DNA from: Fibrobacter sp. UWB2
Lineage (GTDB): Bacteria > Fibrobacterota > Fibrobacteria > Fibrobacterales > Fibrobacteraceae
Direction of reading: 5' to 3'
Assembly (NCBI RefSeq): GCF_002210425.1
Contig: NZ_MWQK01000002.1
Coordinates: forward strand, 558,001 to 622,000
DNA length: 64,000 nucleotides
Part shown: in pieces, positions 1-9,700 of the stretch
How positions within the stretch are numbered: the first letter of the stretch is position 1
How the letters are laid out: each line of letters opens with the position of its first letter
The notes under the pieces: model-generated
What the model was told of the DNA's origin: nothing
Databases searched by the model: none
What the model saw: the letters and a program-made list of their open reading frames with translations, nothing else
Translations under genes and position numbers: made by a program

Positions 1-1352
1 ATGAACCCATTGCTGATGGGGTCGGGCCTGTTATTCTTACGGCTGTAAAATCAAAAAATAATAGTGGAAATGTAATGCTCGTGCTTACTTTCAGCGAAAC
101 CGTGTCCGATGAATCCAAAAAGAATTTTGTACAAATGTTCGATTTCCTCTGTGTACGTTCAGGAGAAAATCGTACTCCTGAAAATCCGATGCTGCAAGGA
201 GGGGCTGATAAAACCATGTGGCTCATTTACGGGGCGACTGCAAAAGATGCGGTGCTCCCGACTAGTGGTGATCGCGTTCGTTTTACCGTTGATGGAATTG
301 TTACAGACCTTGCACAAAATAAGGCCCATAAAGAGAACCCTTGGGTTGTCATAGCCGGGAATCAGGAACTTTCTCTTGAAAGTCCCAATGTGGTACTGAT
401 TGGCGAAGATCCTTATGATATCATCAAGAAGGATGCCGTTACACAGGCTCTGCTTATTCCTAACACAGCGCAGAATGCTCAGGAAATAGGGGATTCTCTT
501 GGCGTTCAGGGAAGTCTTGTCGATTTCGATGTCTCGAAAATTATGATTGAACAGACTCAGACTGCAGTGAATCATCTTGATGCGTTTATTGAATCTCGAA
601 TTGATAATACGGTCCACTACGACACCACCGTTACAAGCATCAGCGAAGAAGAAGCTCTTGTGCAACTTTTTAACGACATCCGTACCGTAGTTGTGGATAC
701 GTCTTACGGGTTTTGCGAAGAGACGGTCAACGGGATTTTAGACGGAGCTATAAACGAGGGTAATTATAAATTAATAGTTCGACCGGAAGACCAGGTGCTT
801 ATCGCGACGATGGTCGAAGCGAATGTTGATGCGAGCCGCGATACCACCATTGCGATAGATGAAATTTTATCTGTAACGCAGGCAGACTTGTTCGATGCAA
901 TTCGACAAGGAAAAATGGATAGAGAACTTTTGCAAGCCGGTGTAAGCCAAGAACTGATTGATGCCATAAAAAATGGCGATGTAAATGAATTCAATATCGG
1001 TGAATATCGCAGTGGCGAAAAAACTGTAATTTCGGGTGATGATGTTGAACTTTATTACCATACGCGGTATTTCAGTCACTTGGGAGAATTTGTTGGAGAT
1101 TATTCCAGTTCAATTAAATGTTCGGATCGTGATTTATATGGAGAAGAAGGTTGCTTAAAAACCAAGGGAAGAATTTTCCTAGCTTGGAATATGCGCTCTA
1201 ATAATGGCCGTTTAGTGGGCACCGGAGTTTATATCGAACGCCTTGAAATCAAGGTTATCGTGAACGGGAAAAAAAATATACACCAGGTTCGGGATAAATT
1301 GATGGGCGTACGCCGTAAAGGTGGCGCGTTGTCTCATAAAAATAGTCTTTGA
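1..1352 (+). CDS. C-terminal part of a large surface protein (5' end outside window)
   Basis: The reading frame is open from base 3, well upstream of the first ATG at 75, so this is the end of a longer gene and no start is claimed. The first ~110 residues read like an Ig-like beta-sandwich module (DGVGPVILTAV, then LVLTFSETV). A middle part is rich in Asp, Glu and Ile. The last ~100 residues resemble the FlgD-type Ig domain found at the ends of exported Fibrobacter/Bacteroidetes proteins (FLAWNMRSNNGRLVGTGVYI, then IKVIVNGKK). Surface location and adhesion or binding are inference from these domains. A hairpin with a T run follows at 1389. The function of the missing N-terminal part cannot be judged. 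Confidence 0.75.
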   Translation, partial: EPIADGVGPVILTAVKSKNNSGNVMLVLTFSETVSDESKKNFVQMFDFLCVRSGENRTPENPMLQGGADKTMWLIYGATAKDAVLPTSGDRVRFTVDGIVTDLAQNKAHKENPWVVIAGNQELSLESPNVVLIGEDPYDIIKKDAVTQALLIPNTAQNAQEIGDSLGVQGSLVDFDVSKIMIEQTQTAVNHLDAFIESRIDNTVHYDTTVTSISEEEALVQLFNDIRTVVVDTSYGFCEETVNGILDGAINEGNYKLIVRPEDQVLIATMVEANVDASRDTTIAIDEILSVTQADLFDAIRQGKMDRELLQAGVSQELIDAIKNGDVNEFNIGEYRSGEKTVISGDDVELYYHTRYFSHLGEFVGDYSSSIKCSDRDLYGEEGCLKTKGRIFLAWNMRSNNGRLVGTGVYIERLEIKVIVNGKKNIHQVRDKLMGVRRKGGALSHKNSL

Positions 1353-1388
1353 AATTGAAACATATACAACACCCACAGACTCCAAATG

Positions 1389-1415
1389 CGCAGACTCGAA
1401 AGAGCCTGCGTTTTG
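1389..1415 (+). terminator. Rho-independent terminator after the surface protein
   Basis: A 9-bp stem with one mismatch (CGCAGACTC / GAGCCTGCG) around a GAAA tetraloop is followed by TTTT. It lies 37 bases after the stop codon. Confidence 0.6.
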
Positions 1416-1524
1416 CAATTCAGGGTGCTTTTAGCATTTTGTCAATGTTTTTTGTAACGTAGTTTGTTCTCTTTACCTTAAAAGAGGGTATTTTCATGCA
1501 TAGAAAAATGTATGGGAGATATGT

Positions 1525-3144
1525 ATGGAATGTTTAAAATTATCCTTTGCTGCGCTTTCTTTGGCCGCTGTTTCGGCTTTTGCGGGCCCCATCACAACGG
1601 TTCCTTGGAACGGTCATCCGGGTGCAGCCACTTTCACGTTTGACGATGGTCTCCATTCCCAAACGAACAACCTTACGTTCTTGGACAACATGGATGCAAA
1701 GGTGACGTTCTTTGTTTGCACGGGAACGATGGATTTTTCGACCAATTCGCAACCGCACTTGAATTATGCCAAGAAAGGCCACGAAATCGGGAACCACACG
1801 GTCAACCACAAAAATTTGACGCAGGGTGCGGATCTCAATTCAGAAATTGGCGGTGCTGCCACAAAGCTCCGTAGCATGGGGCTAGAAGCGACTTCCTTGG
1901 CGACGCCTTATTGCGCCCAGAACGCGACCGTTAAGAATGCGATTAACCAGGAACATTTCATCAATCGCGGGTGCGGTGGCGGCGGCCTCACGGGCTGGGA
2001 TAACGAACCGGACTGGATGCAGATTGATTCGCACTACTGGCAGGCAAGTAGCAATGTCGCGAGTTTCAAGAGTAGCCTCGATCAGGCGGCAAGCGGCAAG
2101 TGGCATGTTCAGCTGAATCACGGTGTTGCGGGCAACTGGGATGTGATTTCGACGGCGGACATCAAGACGCTGATTGAATATGCGGTTAGCAAGAATTTGT
2201 GGGTTGCGACATTCTCCACAGTGGGCGCTTACTTGCGTGCTCATTTCACGATTGATAAGGCGACTGCGACGAATACGGCGAACGGATTTACGGTCAAGTG
2301 GACATCTCCGCATGCGCATATGCCAAAGAGCGTGCCGCTTCGCGTAAAGATTCAGGGCGCACAAGGCAAGACTGTAAGCCAGAAGGGTAAAGAGGTCAAG
2401 CCGAATTCCGACGGTACCTACACGATTGAATTCATGGCGCTTGAACTTGAAGTTTCTGGTGAACCGATTGAAGTCAAGCCGTTCAAGGGCGCAATTGAAA
2501 TTCCGGGAACAGTCGAAGCAGAAAACTACGACACTTACGCTTACAGTGATGCCGATGGCAAAAGCGATGAAACGGGCTACCGCAGCGATGATGCCGGCAT
2601 TGTCAAGGGCGGCTCTGGCTATGCGCTTGGCTACACGAGTGCTGACGATTATTTCGAATACACGCTTGATGTGAAAAAGGCGAGTAAGTACAAAGTTGTC
2701 ATCAATGGCGCAACGGGTAATTCTACAGCGTCTTCTGTGACGGTTTCTGTAGGCGATAAAAAGATTGAAACGGAAATTCCGTCTAAGGGCGATTGGAATA
2801 CGTATTCCGAAGTCGAAGCGGGCGAGTTGGAGCTTGCTGCGGGCAAGCAGACGCTCCGCCTTACAATCAATACAAATTATATAAATGTCGATTGGATCAA
2901 GTTCGTGGATGAGTCGGGGACAACGAATATCGCGCGAAAAATTGCGTTTGAACATGGCCTTGCGATGGTGCATTGCCAGGTGTTCGATTTGAACGGTCAA
3001 TTGGTCAAGTCCGCAAACGTGATGGCGGGTTCTGTACGTGAAGCCTGGAATCTTGTAAAGATGGGGCTCCGAAAAGGCGCTTACATCATGCGTTACGGCG
3101 AAGCGGGACAAGGCTCGCACGTCGTGAAGGTTCGTTTGCAATAG
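1525..3144 (+). CDS. Secreted polysaccharide deacetylase (CE4) with CBM6-like module
   Basis: A signal peptide (residues 1-20, ending ...SAFA) is followed by a NodB/CE4 domain at about 25-260. The metal-binding motifs are visible: TFDDG, and the H-x3-H motif in GNHTVNH. CE4 enzymes remove acetyl groups from xylan, chitin or peptidoglycan. A CBM6/CBM35-like beta-sandwich follows at about 325-465 (IPGTVEAENYD ... YINVDWIKF), which points to plant cell wall polysaccharide, so acetyl-xylan is the likely substrate by inference. The last ~70 residues (VFDLNGQLV ... LRKGAYIMRYG) look like a C-terminal sorting or anchoring domain. The gene stands alone, and a 7-bp repeat array begins at its stop codon. 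The CE4 and CBM6 assignments are strong; the exact substrate is not. Confidence 0.87.
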   Translation: MECLKLSFAALSLAAVSAFAGPITTVPWNGHPGAATFTFDDGLHSQTNNLTFLDNMDAKVTFFVCTGTMDFSTNSQPHLNYAKKGHEIGNHTVNHKNLTQGADLNSEIGGAATKLRSMGLEATSLATPYCAQNATVKNAINQEHFINRGCGGGGLTGWDNEPDWMQIDSHYWQASSNVASFKSSLDQAASGKWHVQLNHGVAGNWDVISTADIKTLIEYAVSKNLWVATFSTVGAYLRAHFTIDKATATNTANGFTVKWTSPHAHMPKSVPLRVKIQGAQGKTVSQKGKEVKPNSDGTYTIEFMALELEVSGEPIEVKPFKGAIEIPGTVEAENYDTYAYSDADGKSDETGYRSDDAGIVKGGSGYALGYTSADDYFEYTLDVKKASKYKVVINGATGNSTASSVTVSVGDKKIETEIPSKGDWNTYSEVEAGELELAAGKQTLRLTINTNYINVDWIKFVDESGTTNIARKIAFEHGLAMVHCQVFDLNGQLVKSANVMAGSVREAWNLVKMGLRKGAYIMRYGEAGQGSHVVKVRLQ

Positions 3145-3198
3145 CCAAAGACTATTAACTAACAACCAATAACTAATGACTAATAACCAATGATAAAT
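3143..3198. repeat. Degenerate 7-bp tandem repeat array (locus 1)
   Basis: Eight successive heptamers fit RNCTAAT-like units without a register break: AGCCAAA, GACTATT, AACTAAC, AACCAAT, AACTAAT, GACTAAT, AACCAAT, GATAAAT. The array starts on the stop codon of the deacetylase gene. The same unit recurs at 10891, 53377 and 56041. Confidence 0.8.
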
Positions 3199-3233
3199 AG
3201 CTCTCGTCACTGAGGGCTGATTTTATTACAAAA

Positions 3234-3261
3234 CTTTCGTCTTTCGTCTTTCGTCTTTCGT
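3234..3261. repeat. Perfect 4x heptamer repeat CTTTCGT
   Basis: Four identical, adjacent CTTTCGT units lie 35 bases after the AACTAAT-type array, with the same 7-bp period but a different sequence. The promoter-like box of the next gene begins 8 bases downstream. Confidence 0.85.
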
Positions 3262-3268
3262 CTAAAAA

Positions 3269-3277
3269 CTATCTTTG
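3269..3277 (+). promoter_or_regulatory. Promoter-like box TATCTTTG
   Basis: TATCTTTG matches the TAnnTTTG (-7) element known from Bacteroidetes of the FCB group. It lies about 28 bases before the ATG at 3298, leaving room for a short leader. Confidence 0.4.
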
Positions 3278-3297
3278 TATCATAAACACGAGGTTTT

Positions 3298-3996
3298 ATG
3301 CAGTCCTGGACCGAAATCAAGAATATTGAAAACCCCACAGAAGAACAGCAGCTTGAAGCGATTAAGCTGAACTGGTATGCCATCAGTCTTATCCAGAACC
3401 CGACTGAAACAGTGCAAAAGGCTGCATTTGAAAAAAATGAGCAGGCCATCCTTTACGTGAAATGTGGTCCGTGCGAAGCTTTAAAGCAGGCGCTGAACGC
3501 CATGGACGAGGTCAAGTTCCTCGCTGCGTTCAAGGCCGAACCGAACTTGCTCAAGTTTATTACGAATCCGGTACTTCTCAAGGCTGCGGTATCGCAGGAC
3601 TGGCGCATTGTCCGTAAGATCGATGGCGCTTCCGATGACCTTTGGGCCGAGGCCGTTCGTCAGAGCGCGGATGCATTGAAGTTTATTCATAACCCAGGCG
3701 AAAAAGTGCTCGTCGCCGCTGTTGAACGCGACTGGAAGTACATCCAGGAAATCGAAGTCCCGACGGCGGCTGTCGTTGTGGCTGCGGTCAAGCAGGACTA
3801 CCATGCGTTTGAATACGTGAGCATCCGCCGCCGTACAGAACCGGTGCAGCTCGCTGCCGTCCGCACGGACTGGCGTTGCATCCAGTACTTGCAGCGTGCT
3901 AGCGAAAAGGTGCAGATGGAAGCGGTCAAGGCTTCTAAGGATGCCCTCAAGCTTATCAAGAATCCGGCTCCTGCTGTTAAGGAATTCTGCGCGTGA
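3298..3996 (+). CDS. DUF4116-like helical repeat protein
   Basis: A 232-residue cytoplasmic protein (no signal peptide) is built of about 6-7 degenerate ~26-residue helical repeats. Recurring elements include LKFITNPVLLKAAV, DALKFIHNPGEKV, DWKYIQEIE, DWRCIQYLQ and ALKLIKNPA. The pattern resembles DUF4116 repeats, whose biochemical role is unknown; they may be protein-binding scaffolds. The gene overlaps the following ABC ATPase by 4 bases (GTGA), so the two are probably co-translated. That suggests, but does not show, a functional link. Confidence 0.65.
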   Translation: MQSWTEIKNIENPTEEQQLEAIKLNWYAISLIQNPTETVQKAAFEKNEQAILYVKCGPCEALKQALNAMDEVKFLAAFKAEPNLLKFITNPVLLKAAVSQDWRIVRKIDGASDDLWAEAVRQSADALKFIHNPGEKVLVAAVERDWKYIQEIEVPTAAVVVAAVKQDYHAFEYVSIRRRTEPVQLAAVRTDWRCIQYLQRASEKVQMEAVKASKDALKLIKNPAPAVKEFCA

Positions 3997-4820
3997 TTGA
4001 ACTCGATTCGGTGACATTCCGTTATCCGAAATCCACGGCAGATGCTCTGTCTAATATTTCTCTCAATATCCCGCAAGGGAGCTTCTTTGCGCTGATTGGC
4101 CCGAATGGGGCCGGCAAGACGACTTTGTTGCGCTTGCTTTGCGGGCGCTTAGGCGCTTTCAAGGGCACTGTTAAAATTGACGAGTCCTTGCGCAATTCTG
4201 CGGGATTTCTGAATGCCGAAAAGTACGGTGTGCTTCTTGAAAATCCGGGCGTTTATCCGAAACTTTCCATCAAGGAATACCTCCAGTATTTTACAGGCTT
4301 TTATGGCTTTGGCGCAGAGGATTGGCGCGAAAATGGAGACCTGCTAGAGCGCTGCAACTCTTTTGCTGAACGCCTCAAGTTGCCGCCTCTCGACAAACGT
4401 TTGGAAACGCTTTCACTCGGAAACCGCCAAAAAGTGCAGATTGTCCGTGCGCTTTTGCATAGCCCGAAGCTTTTGATTCTCGACGAGCCTGTTGCAAATC
4501 TCGATCCGATTTCAAGAGATACGGTTTGGCAATTGCTTGACGAATGGCGCAAAGAAGAAAACGGAACGGCTATTGTCTGTTCTCATGTGCTTGCTGAAAT
4601 GGACCAGTGGGCAACGGATTTTGCCATTATCGACTGCGGTCGCGTTTTGAAAAGTGGGCGAGTTGCCGATGTCGGTGCCGATACCACTTCGTTTAAGATA
4701 AATGCAACTGGCACGACTCTAGAACAAATTTGTTCTGCTCTTGCTGCCGCAGGAATCTCCGCAGACGTTAATCTCGAACACACAAGCCTTTCAAAGCTTT
4801 ATCGTTCGATAATTCAGTAA
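3993..4820 (+). CDS. ABC transporter ATP-binding protein (CcmA/ABC-2 type)
   Basis: A 275-residue ATPase. Walker A is GPNGAGKTT (about residues 32-40), the signature is LSLGNRQK, and Walker B is LLILDEPVANLDP, followed by the H-loop (CSHVL). The fold is that of exporter ATPases of the ABC-2 class, with a C-terminal extension after residue ~220. The GTG start overlaps the previous stop codon by four bases. No membrane subunit is adjacent: the next gene is on the other strand. The permease partner must therefore be elsewhere, or the protein works without one. Confidence 0.85.
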   Translation: MIELDSVTFRYPKSTADALSNISLNIPQGSFFALIGPNGAGKTTLLRLLCGRLGAFKGTVKIDESLRNSAGFLNAEKYGVLLENPGVYPKLSIKEYLQYFTGFYGFGAEDWRENGDLLERCNSFAERLKLPPLDKRLETLSLGNRQKVQIVRALLHSPKLLILDEPVANLDPISRDTVWQLLDEWRKEENGTAIVCSHVLAEMDQWATDFAIIDCGRVLKSGRVADVGADTTSFKINATGTTLEQICSALAAAGISADVNLEHTSLSKLYRSIIQ

Positions 4821-4822
4821 AT

Positions 4823-4840
4823 AGCGGTGCTACCGCTTTA
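4823..4840. terminator. Possible shared terminator between convergent genes
   Basis: A 6-bp stem (AGCGGT / ACCGCT) with a 3-base loop lies in the 17-base gap between the ABC ATPase and tamA stop codons and touches the tamA stop. It has only a short T or A run on either side. Confidence 0.35.
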
Positions 4841-6769
4841 GAATGCCTGTGAAAGGTCGAAGTCGAATCGCTTCCAGGCAAAACCTTCTGACTTGTGCCA
4901 GTTGGTCAATCCTTTTTTAAATGCATAGTCTAGGCGGAACGTCAAGAACTGCCAATGGTAACGGATTCCCAGGCCTAGGCTTCCGTCCTGCTTGCGCTTG
5001 TAAATGTCGTCCTTGATGTCTTTTACCAAAGCCCAGTCACAGAACTGCACGATTTGCCATGCTCTCAAAGATTTCCATGGTAGAGTCCAGCGAAGTTCTT
5101 CGTTGATTCGGTAATACATTGGGGTTAATGCGGTGTACTTGACGACTGTGGTGTCAATTTCCTGGGTTTCGCTATTTTCTTTATAGAAGTTCCTTTCGTA
5201 ACCGGCGTAAATGCTGCGGAAATCGAAACCGCGGACAGAACGGGAACCACCCTGGTAGAATACGCGGGCGTCATCTTCGATGGCCGTGTTGAAGAAACTG
5301 CCGATGCTTCCGCTAAGCGCTCCGTAAAAAGTCCAAAATAGCGGTATGTATAGATTGAGCGTTCCTTCGCTATAGGTGTAGATATGCCCATCTTCGTAGG
5401 GGGAGGGGTCGTAATATTCGCTATTGTTTTTATTTTGAATAAAGTTTGTCCCTAAGCCGACGGTCGGCATAAAGCGGATACCCTTTGTCGGGTTGAAGTA
5501 ATCGTCGGTATAGTCGAATGTCAAACCGATTTCGCCTTTGAGCTTGAAAAGCTTGTCTTCGTTTTTGTTCACGTATCGCGTATCAATCGTTCCGCGGAAT
5601 TTGACATTGTTTGTAATGCCGAATGTCAAGTCACCACGGTTGATGATTTCGTAGCGCTCTTCAACGCTATCGGGGTATGCAGGCGGGTTGATTTTTTCGT
5701 GATTGAACGATAGGCGGTCTACAAAGCGGATGGCGGTCGGAATGAACGTGAATGCCGTACCGAACAGAAGCGGGTTTGCGTAACCAAGAGTGATTTCTTG
5801 TTTGTGCTGTGCAATTTGGACGCTTGTTGAAAATTCGTGGAACTTGCCAAAAAAGTTCTTGTGGTCGGCATACGCCATGGCGCCGAAACCGTAGATTTCT
5901 TCAAAGAAAAATCCATAGCGGGCCTCGCCAGGGACGCGTTCGATAACATCCAGGTGCACGTCCGAAAGTCCATCTTCTCGGAGTTCATCGTTTAACTTTA
6001 CCTGGGTAAATAACTGGGTGGAATAGAGCTTGTTCTTAAAGCTGAAATACTGGTTACCGTCAATGATTTCGCCATGAGGGATGCGCCAGAGCGAAGATAG
6101 CCAGGATGTGTCTGTTAGCCCTTGCTCGGGTGTCTGCTTTCTTTCGTTCTTGTTGATGACGCGCTGCGTTGTGGTAATGATGTTACCCATCAAAACTTTA
6201 GGGCCTGGGTTCACGTTGATGATAACGTTTATTTGCTTTGCCGTTGTATCGACGTGTTCTTCAGAAGAAATGTAAACGTGCAAGTTGCCTTGTTTGCGGT
6301 ACGCTTTCTGGATTTCCTGGAGGTCTTCAGAAATGTCTTCCTGGTTGTAATACTGGTGCTTGGTAATCTTGAGTGTTGCGAGGTCTATAGGGATAGGCTC
6401 ATCGCCAGAAGAAATAATTTTGGCGTCGTTGAATCGGTAACAGTCGCCTTCGCTAACGGTGATGCTGTAGGTTCGTTGGATATGTCCGTTAGACAATGGC
6501 TCACGAAGAATTTCCATTTTCAGGTCTAGGCTGAAATAGCCGCGTGAAAAGTATAGCGCACGAACGTTTTCCGAAGAAAGTCTCATCAAGAAGTCTTGCT
6601 TGATCGTATCGAGCTGCCCGAATTCATCAGGAATGTCAAGTTGCTCGTTCAGCTGGAACTTCGAGAAAATCTTGTTTCCGTTTATCGTGACCGACCATGG
6701 ATTTTTGTCGTCTGCGTCGGCAAATGCTAGTGAAGAGAAAAACAATAATGCACAAATCAGTAGAATCAT
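4838..6769 (-). CDS. tamA: Outer membrane Omp85-family protein, TamA-like
   Basis: A 643-residue protein with a signal peptide (residues 1-17, ...SSLAFA), POTRA-like repeats at about 25-270, and a C-terminal beta-barrel typical of the Omp85/D15 surface antigen family. The barrel has strand-rich segments such as FQGGSRSVRGFDFR, matching the conserved G-x-RG motif region. TamA acts with TamB to insert or fold outer membrane proteins. The ATG overlaps the tamB stop by four bases (ATGA), so the pair is one operon with tamB first. The neighbouring tamB argues for TamA rather than BamA; the sequence alone could not exclude a BamA paralogue. Confidence 0.85.
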   Translation of the reverse strand: MILLICALLFFSSLAFADADDKNPWSVTINGNKIFSKFQLNEQLDIPDEFGQLDTIKQDFLMRLSSENVRALYFSRGYFSLDLKMEILREPLSNGHIQRTYSITVSEGDCYRFNDAKIISSGDEPIPIDLATLKITKHQYYNQEDISEDLQEIQKAYRKQGNLHVYISSEEHVDTTAKQINVIINVNPGPKVLMGNIITTTQRVINKNERKQTPEQGLTDTSWLSSLWRIPHGEIIDGNQYFSFKNKLYSTQLFTQVKLNDELREDGLSDVHLDVIERVPGEARYGFFFEEIYGFGAMAYADHKNFFGKFHEFSTSVQIAQHKQEITLGYANPLLFGTAFTFIPTAIRFVDRLSFNHEKINPPAYPDSVEERYEIINRGDLTFGITNNVKFRGTIDTRYVNKNEDKLFKLKGEIGLTFDYTDDYFNPTKGIRFMPTVGLGTNFIQNKNNSEYYDPSPYEDGHIYTYSEGTLNLYIPLFWTFYGALSGSIGSFFNTAIEDDARVFYQGGSRSVRGFDFRSIYAGYERNFYKENSETQEIDTTVVKYTALTPMYYRINEELRWTLPWKSLRAWQIVQFCDWALVKDIKDDIYKRKQDGSLGLGIRYHWQFLTFRLDYAFKKGLTNWHKSEGFAWKRFDFDLSQAF

Positions 6770-9700
6770 TTTGCTTTCTCCGTGGACTGCTTTTCGCTAG
6801 TATTTTCTTCCGAGGTCTTTCCCGTAGATTTTTTCTCGTCCGACTTCTTTTCGTTCTTCTGCTCTATAGATTCCGGGTCGTTAGGCTGCAACATCGCCTT
6901 GGGCGGGCGTACCGTTTCGCAGTGGCCAATGCCCAAGATGCAGGGGTTCCAGAACTTGTACGTATAGTTCATGCCGATGTTCTTTTCGACACGATGCTCG
7001 TTATTGCTTTCGGCACCCGTGTTGGACTGGTACTGTTTCGAAATCAGGAGGCCGTTAAGCGAGAGGGACGGAGAGAAATGGTTCTTGTGCGAGTATTCCT
7101 TGCCTTGGAATACAGGGAGCGTATAGGAGGCACCGAACTGGAGTGCTTGTGTCGATGTCTCGCTTTGTTCCTGGGTGTAGCCAAAAATCAGGCTCAAGTT
7201 CTTGACCCAGCGGTCAAGCGAAATCGGAACCTTGAAATAAGAGGAGTCCTTTTCGTTGCCGGAGTTGTCGAACAACATCACCTTCATGTCGATATCGCCG
7301 ATGTAGTCGCCACCAAGTGTCTTGTTGGCCGTAGAAGAGATGAACTTGCCAATCGCGCGGCCCGCAAGCTTGTTCCAGTCTGTCGAACCGTCCGATTCTG
7401 TAGCAACGCAGCCCAAGAAGATATTGCGGTATGTATCTGCAGCTGTCGCTTCTGTTCCGCAGTTGGAACTTGGATTTGGTTGCGGGTTTGTAATCGTTCC
7501 CTGAATGTCTAGGTTGATGGGGCAGGTTTCTTTTTCGTTTTCACTAGATTCTGTACAATAGGGGAGTTCCTGCGTGCTCGAAACGTCGATGATGCCGTGC
7601 TGCCACGGAACATCGTTCCAGGAAAGGCTGAACGTGTTCAGTTCAAATTCATAGAGGTCCTTGACGCCAATAAAGCCGTTGTCTGCATTGGTGACGTCAC
7701 CGCGCAAGAGCGGTCTTGTCGTCGTGCCGAGAACCCAAATATCAAGTGTCAGCGGGAATGTGGCGAACGGCGTGATGATTTCGACGGAGTCGCTCTGGGA
7801 ATCGCTTATATGGAACGACAGGTCGATGGGGCTCGATACAGAAATCTTGGCTTCGGTCTTTTCCTTGTTGCGGAGGTTTGCTATGGCATTGTTTACGAGC
7901 GACAAAAGCTTGTCGAGCGAGCTCGGGGTGATTTCGATGTCCAGGTCCTTCCTATAGACGAGCTTGTCTATGATGAAGTTGCCGCTCACGCTCTTGTTCT
8001 TGATTTGTCTGTCTTTCGTATGCGGGATATTGAGTGTGATATCGCTTTTTCCGGTGAGGTTTGCCGTACCGAACGTTTCGTCGTTAAACTTATACTGAAT
8101 CGATGGAATGTTTGCGACGAGAGACATCTGGTCTTCGGAATCTTCCAGATGGCTCGTGACGTTACGCAAGGTGACGATGTGGTTGTCGGTTTCGAGCGTG
8201 TAGCGTTCGGTGCTGATATCGATAGCTTCAAGTCTCGAAGTCTTCAAATCATAAAGCAAAGTTGCAAGTATCAGGTCGCCGCGGTCGTTCTGCGTCGAAA
8301 TCTCGTTGATGGCGAGCAAGCCTTCTTTAAGATCGCCTCTGACGCGGAGCGGGAAATCCATGGGAAGTGTCCCGTAACGGACGATGGTGGAGTCGGACCA
8401 AAGCGTTGCTGCAATTCCCGGCAGACCTTCGCGGAGCTTGGCCTGCACGTCTATCCTCATGTCGGTCTTTTCAATTTCAGCACGGGTTTCTGGGATGAGC
8501 CATGTACCGCCGAGCTTGATGGAACCTATGAAATCGAGATCGTTGTTGATTGAACCTGCCCCCTTGATAAAGCCACCATTGGGGCTATTGTAGGTCAGGT
8601 GGACCTGCCTTGTCGTGTCGAAAACGTCATCGACGACGATATTCGTGATGCCGGTCCACACGCCGTTCATAATATCGAAGTTGGTCAGCAGTTCAACCTT
8701 GTTCTTGTTGGCCGAAACATTCAGTTGCTTGAGGTTCAAAAGCTCCGGAGGAATGTTTGTAAAGCTCAAGTCCTTGAACTCGATGTTTCCAAGCAAGCCG
8801 GCTTCTTCGTTGAAAGAAATCTCGCCGTTGAAACTACCCGAAGCAAGAGTTGTATCGCCAAGCGGTTCCAAAAGAATCGGCAAGTTGAAGTCTTGTGCCG
8901 AGGCCCAGGAATGCAGAACCTGGATGGGGAGCATGGCGGTTGGCTTAAAGTCCGGGTTCGAATCGTTCGGCAAAACGAACGACGCTTCCATGGCGACCTT
9001 GTTGCTGTTGTGCGTGAATACCGCTGTATCGACAATTACAGTATCGCCAATTTCTCTAATCTTTGTGTGCCCGTGTACGATAAACGGCTCCACATTGCCG
9101 TCGATATCAAGCTCTGCTACGCCGACTCTGGAATCGAGATTGTAATCGATTGTACCTGTGACTGTACCCTTGAGCTTGTCGTTGAGCTCGATGTCCGAGA
9201 ACGGAATTGTTGAAATTTCGGCGTGGTCCGCCTGTGCCCAGACGAGGAGCGAATCACCGACATGCACAATGGTTTCTGCTGAGCCACCGTTCTTTTGCTT
9301 CAGGCGCCAGGAGGTGTGGAGCGTGGGCTCGTGGTAGTCGACATCGCCATTGATGGAAATTTCTTCGACAGGGGTGTAGATGGTTGCCTTCGGAAAATCG
9401 ATGTATTTACGGCCGAGGTCAAGCACTAGCTGCAGTCGTAGCGAGTCTGCCTTGAAGTGGTATGCGTTGATGATGGAATCAACCTTTAAGTAAGCGCGTA
9501 ACTTGTTGTTCTGGAAAGATCCGATAATCTTTGGGTTCTTTCCGATTTCGACGTTCCCTTTGACCCAGTCTAGCGCCCACGGTTCCATGGCGGAAAGGTT
9601 TGCCGCAAAGAACACCTTCAGGCTATCCTTCGTCTTGACGTGAGCCCTGACGACAGAGCCTTCGCGGGTTTCGATGGAGGCGTCTATGTCGTCGCCCGTT

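Noticed and set aside
1882-3210. 442-codon open frame on the minus strand
   Set aside because: It lies antisense to the CE4/CBM6 gene, is rich in Arg, His and Ile as a third-position shadow, and has no recognisable domain. Its start falls within the heptamer repeat.
3143-3261. Possible CRISPR array
   Set aside because: Units are 7 bp without spacers, and no cas genes are near. The pattern fits short tandem repeats.
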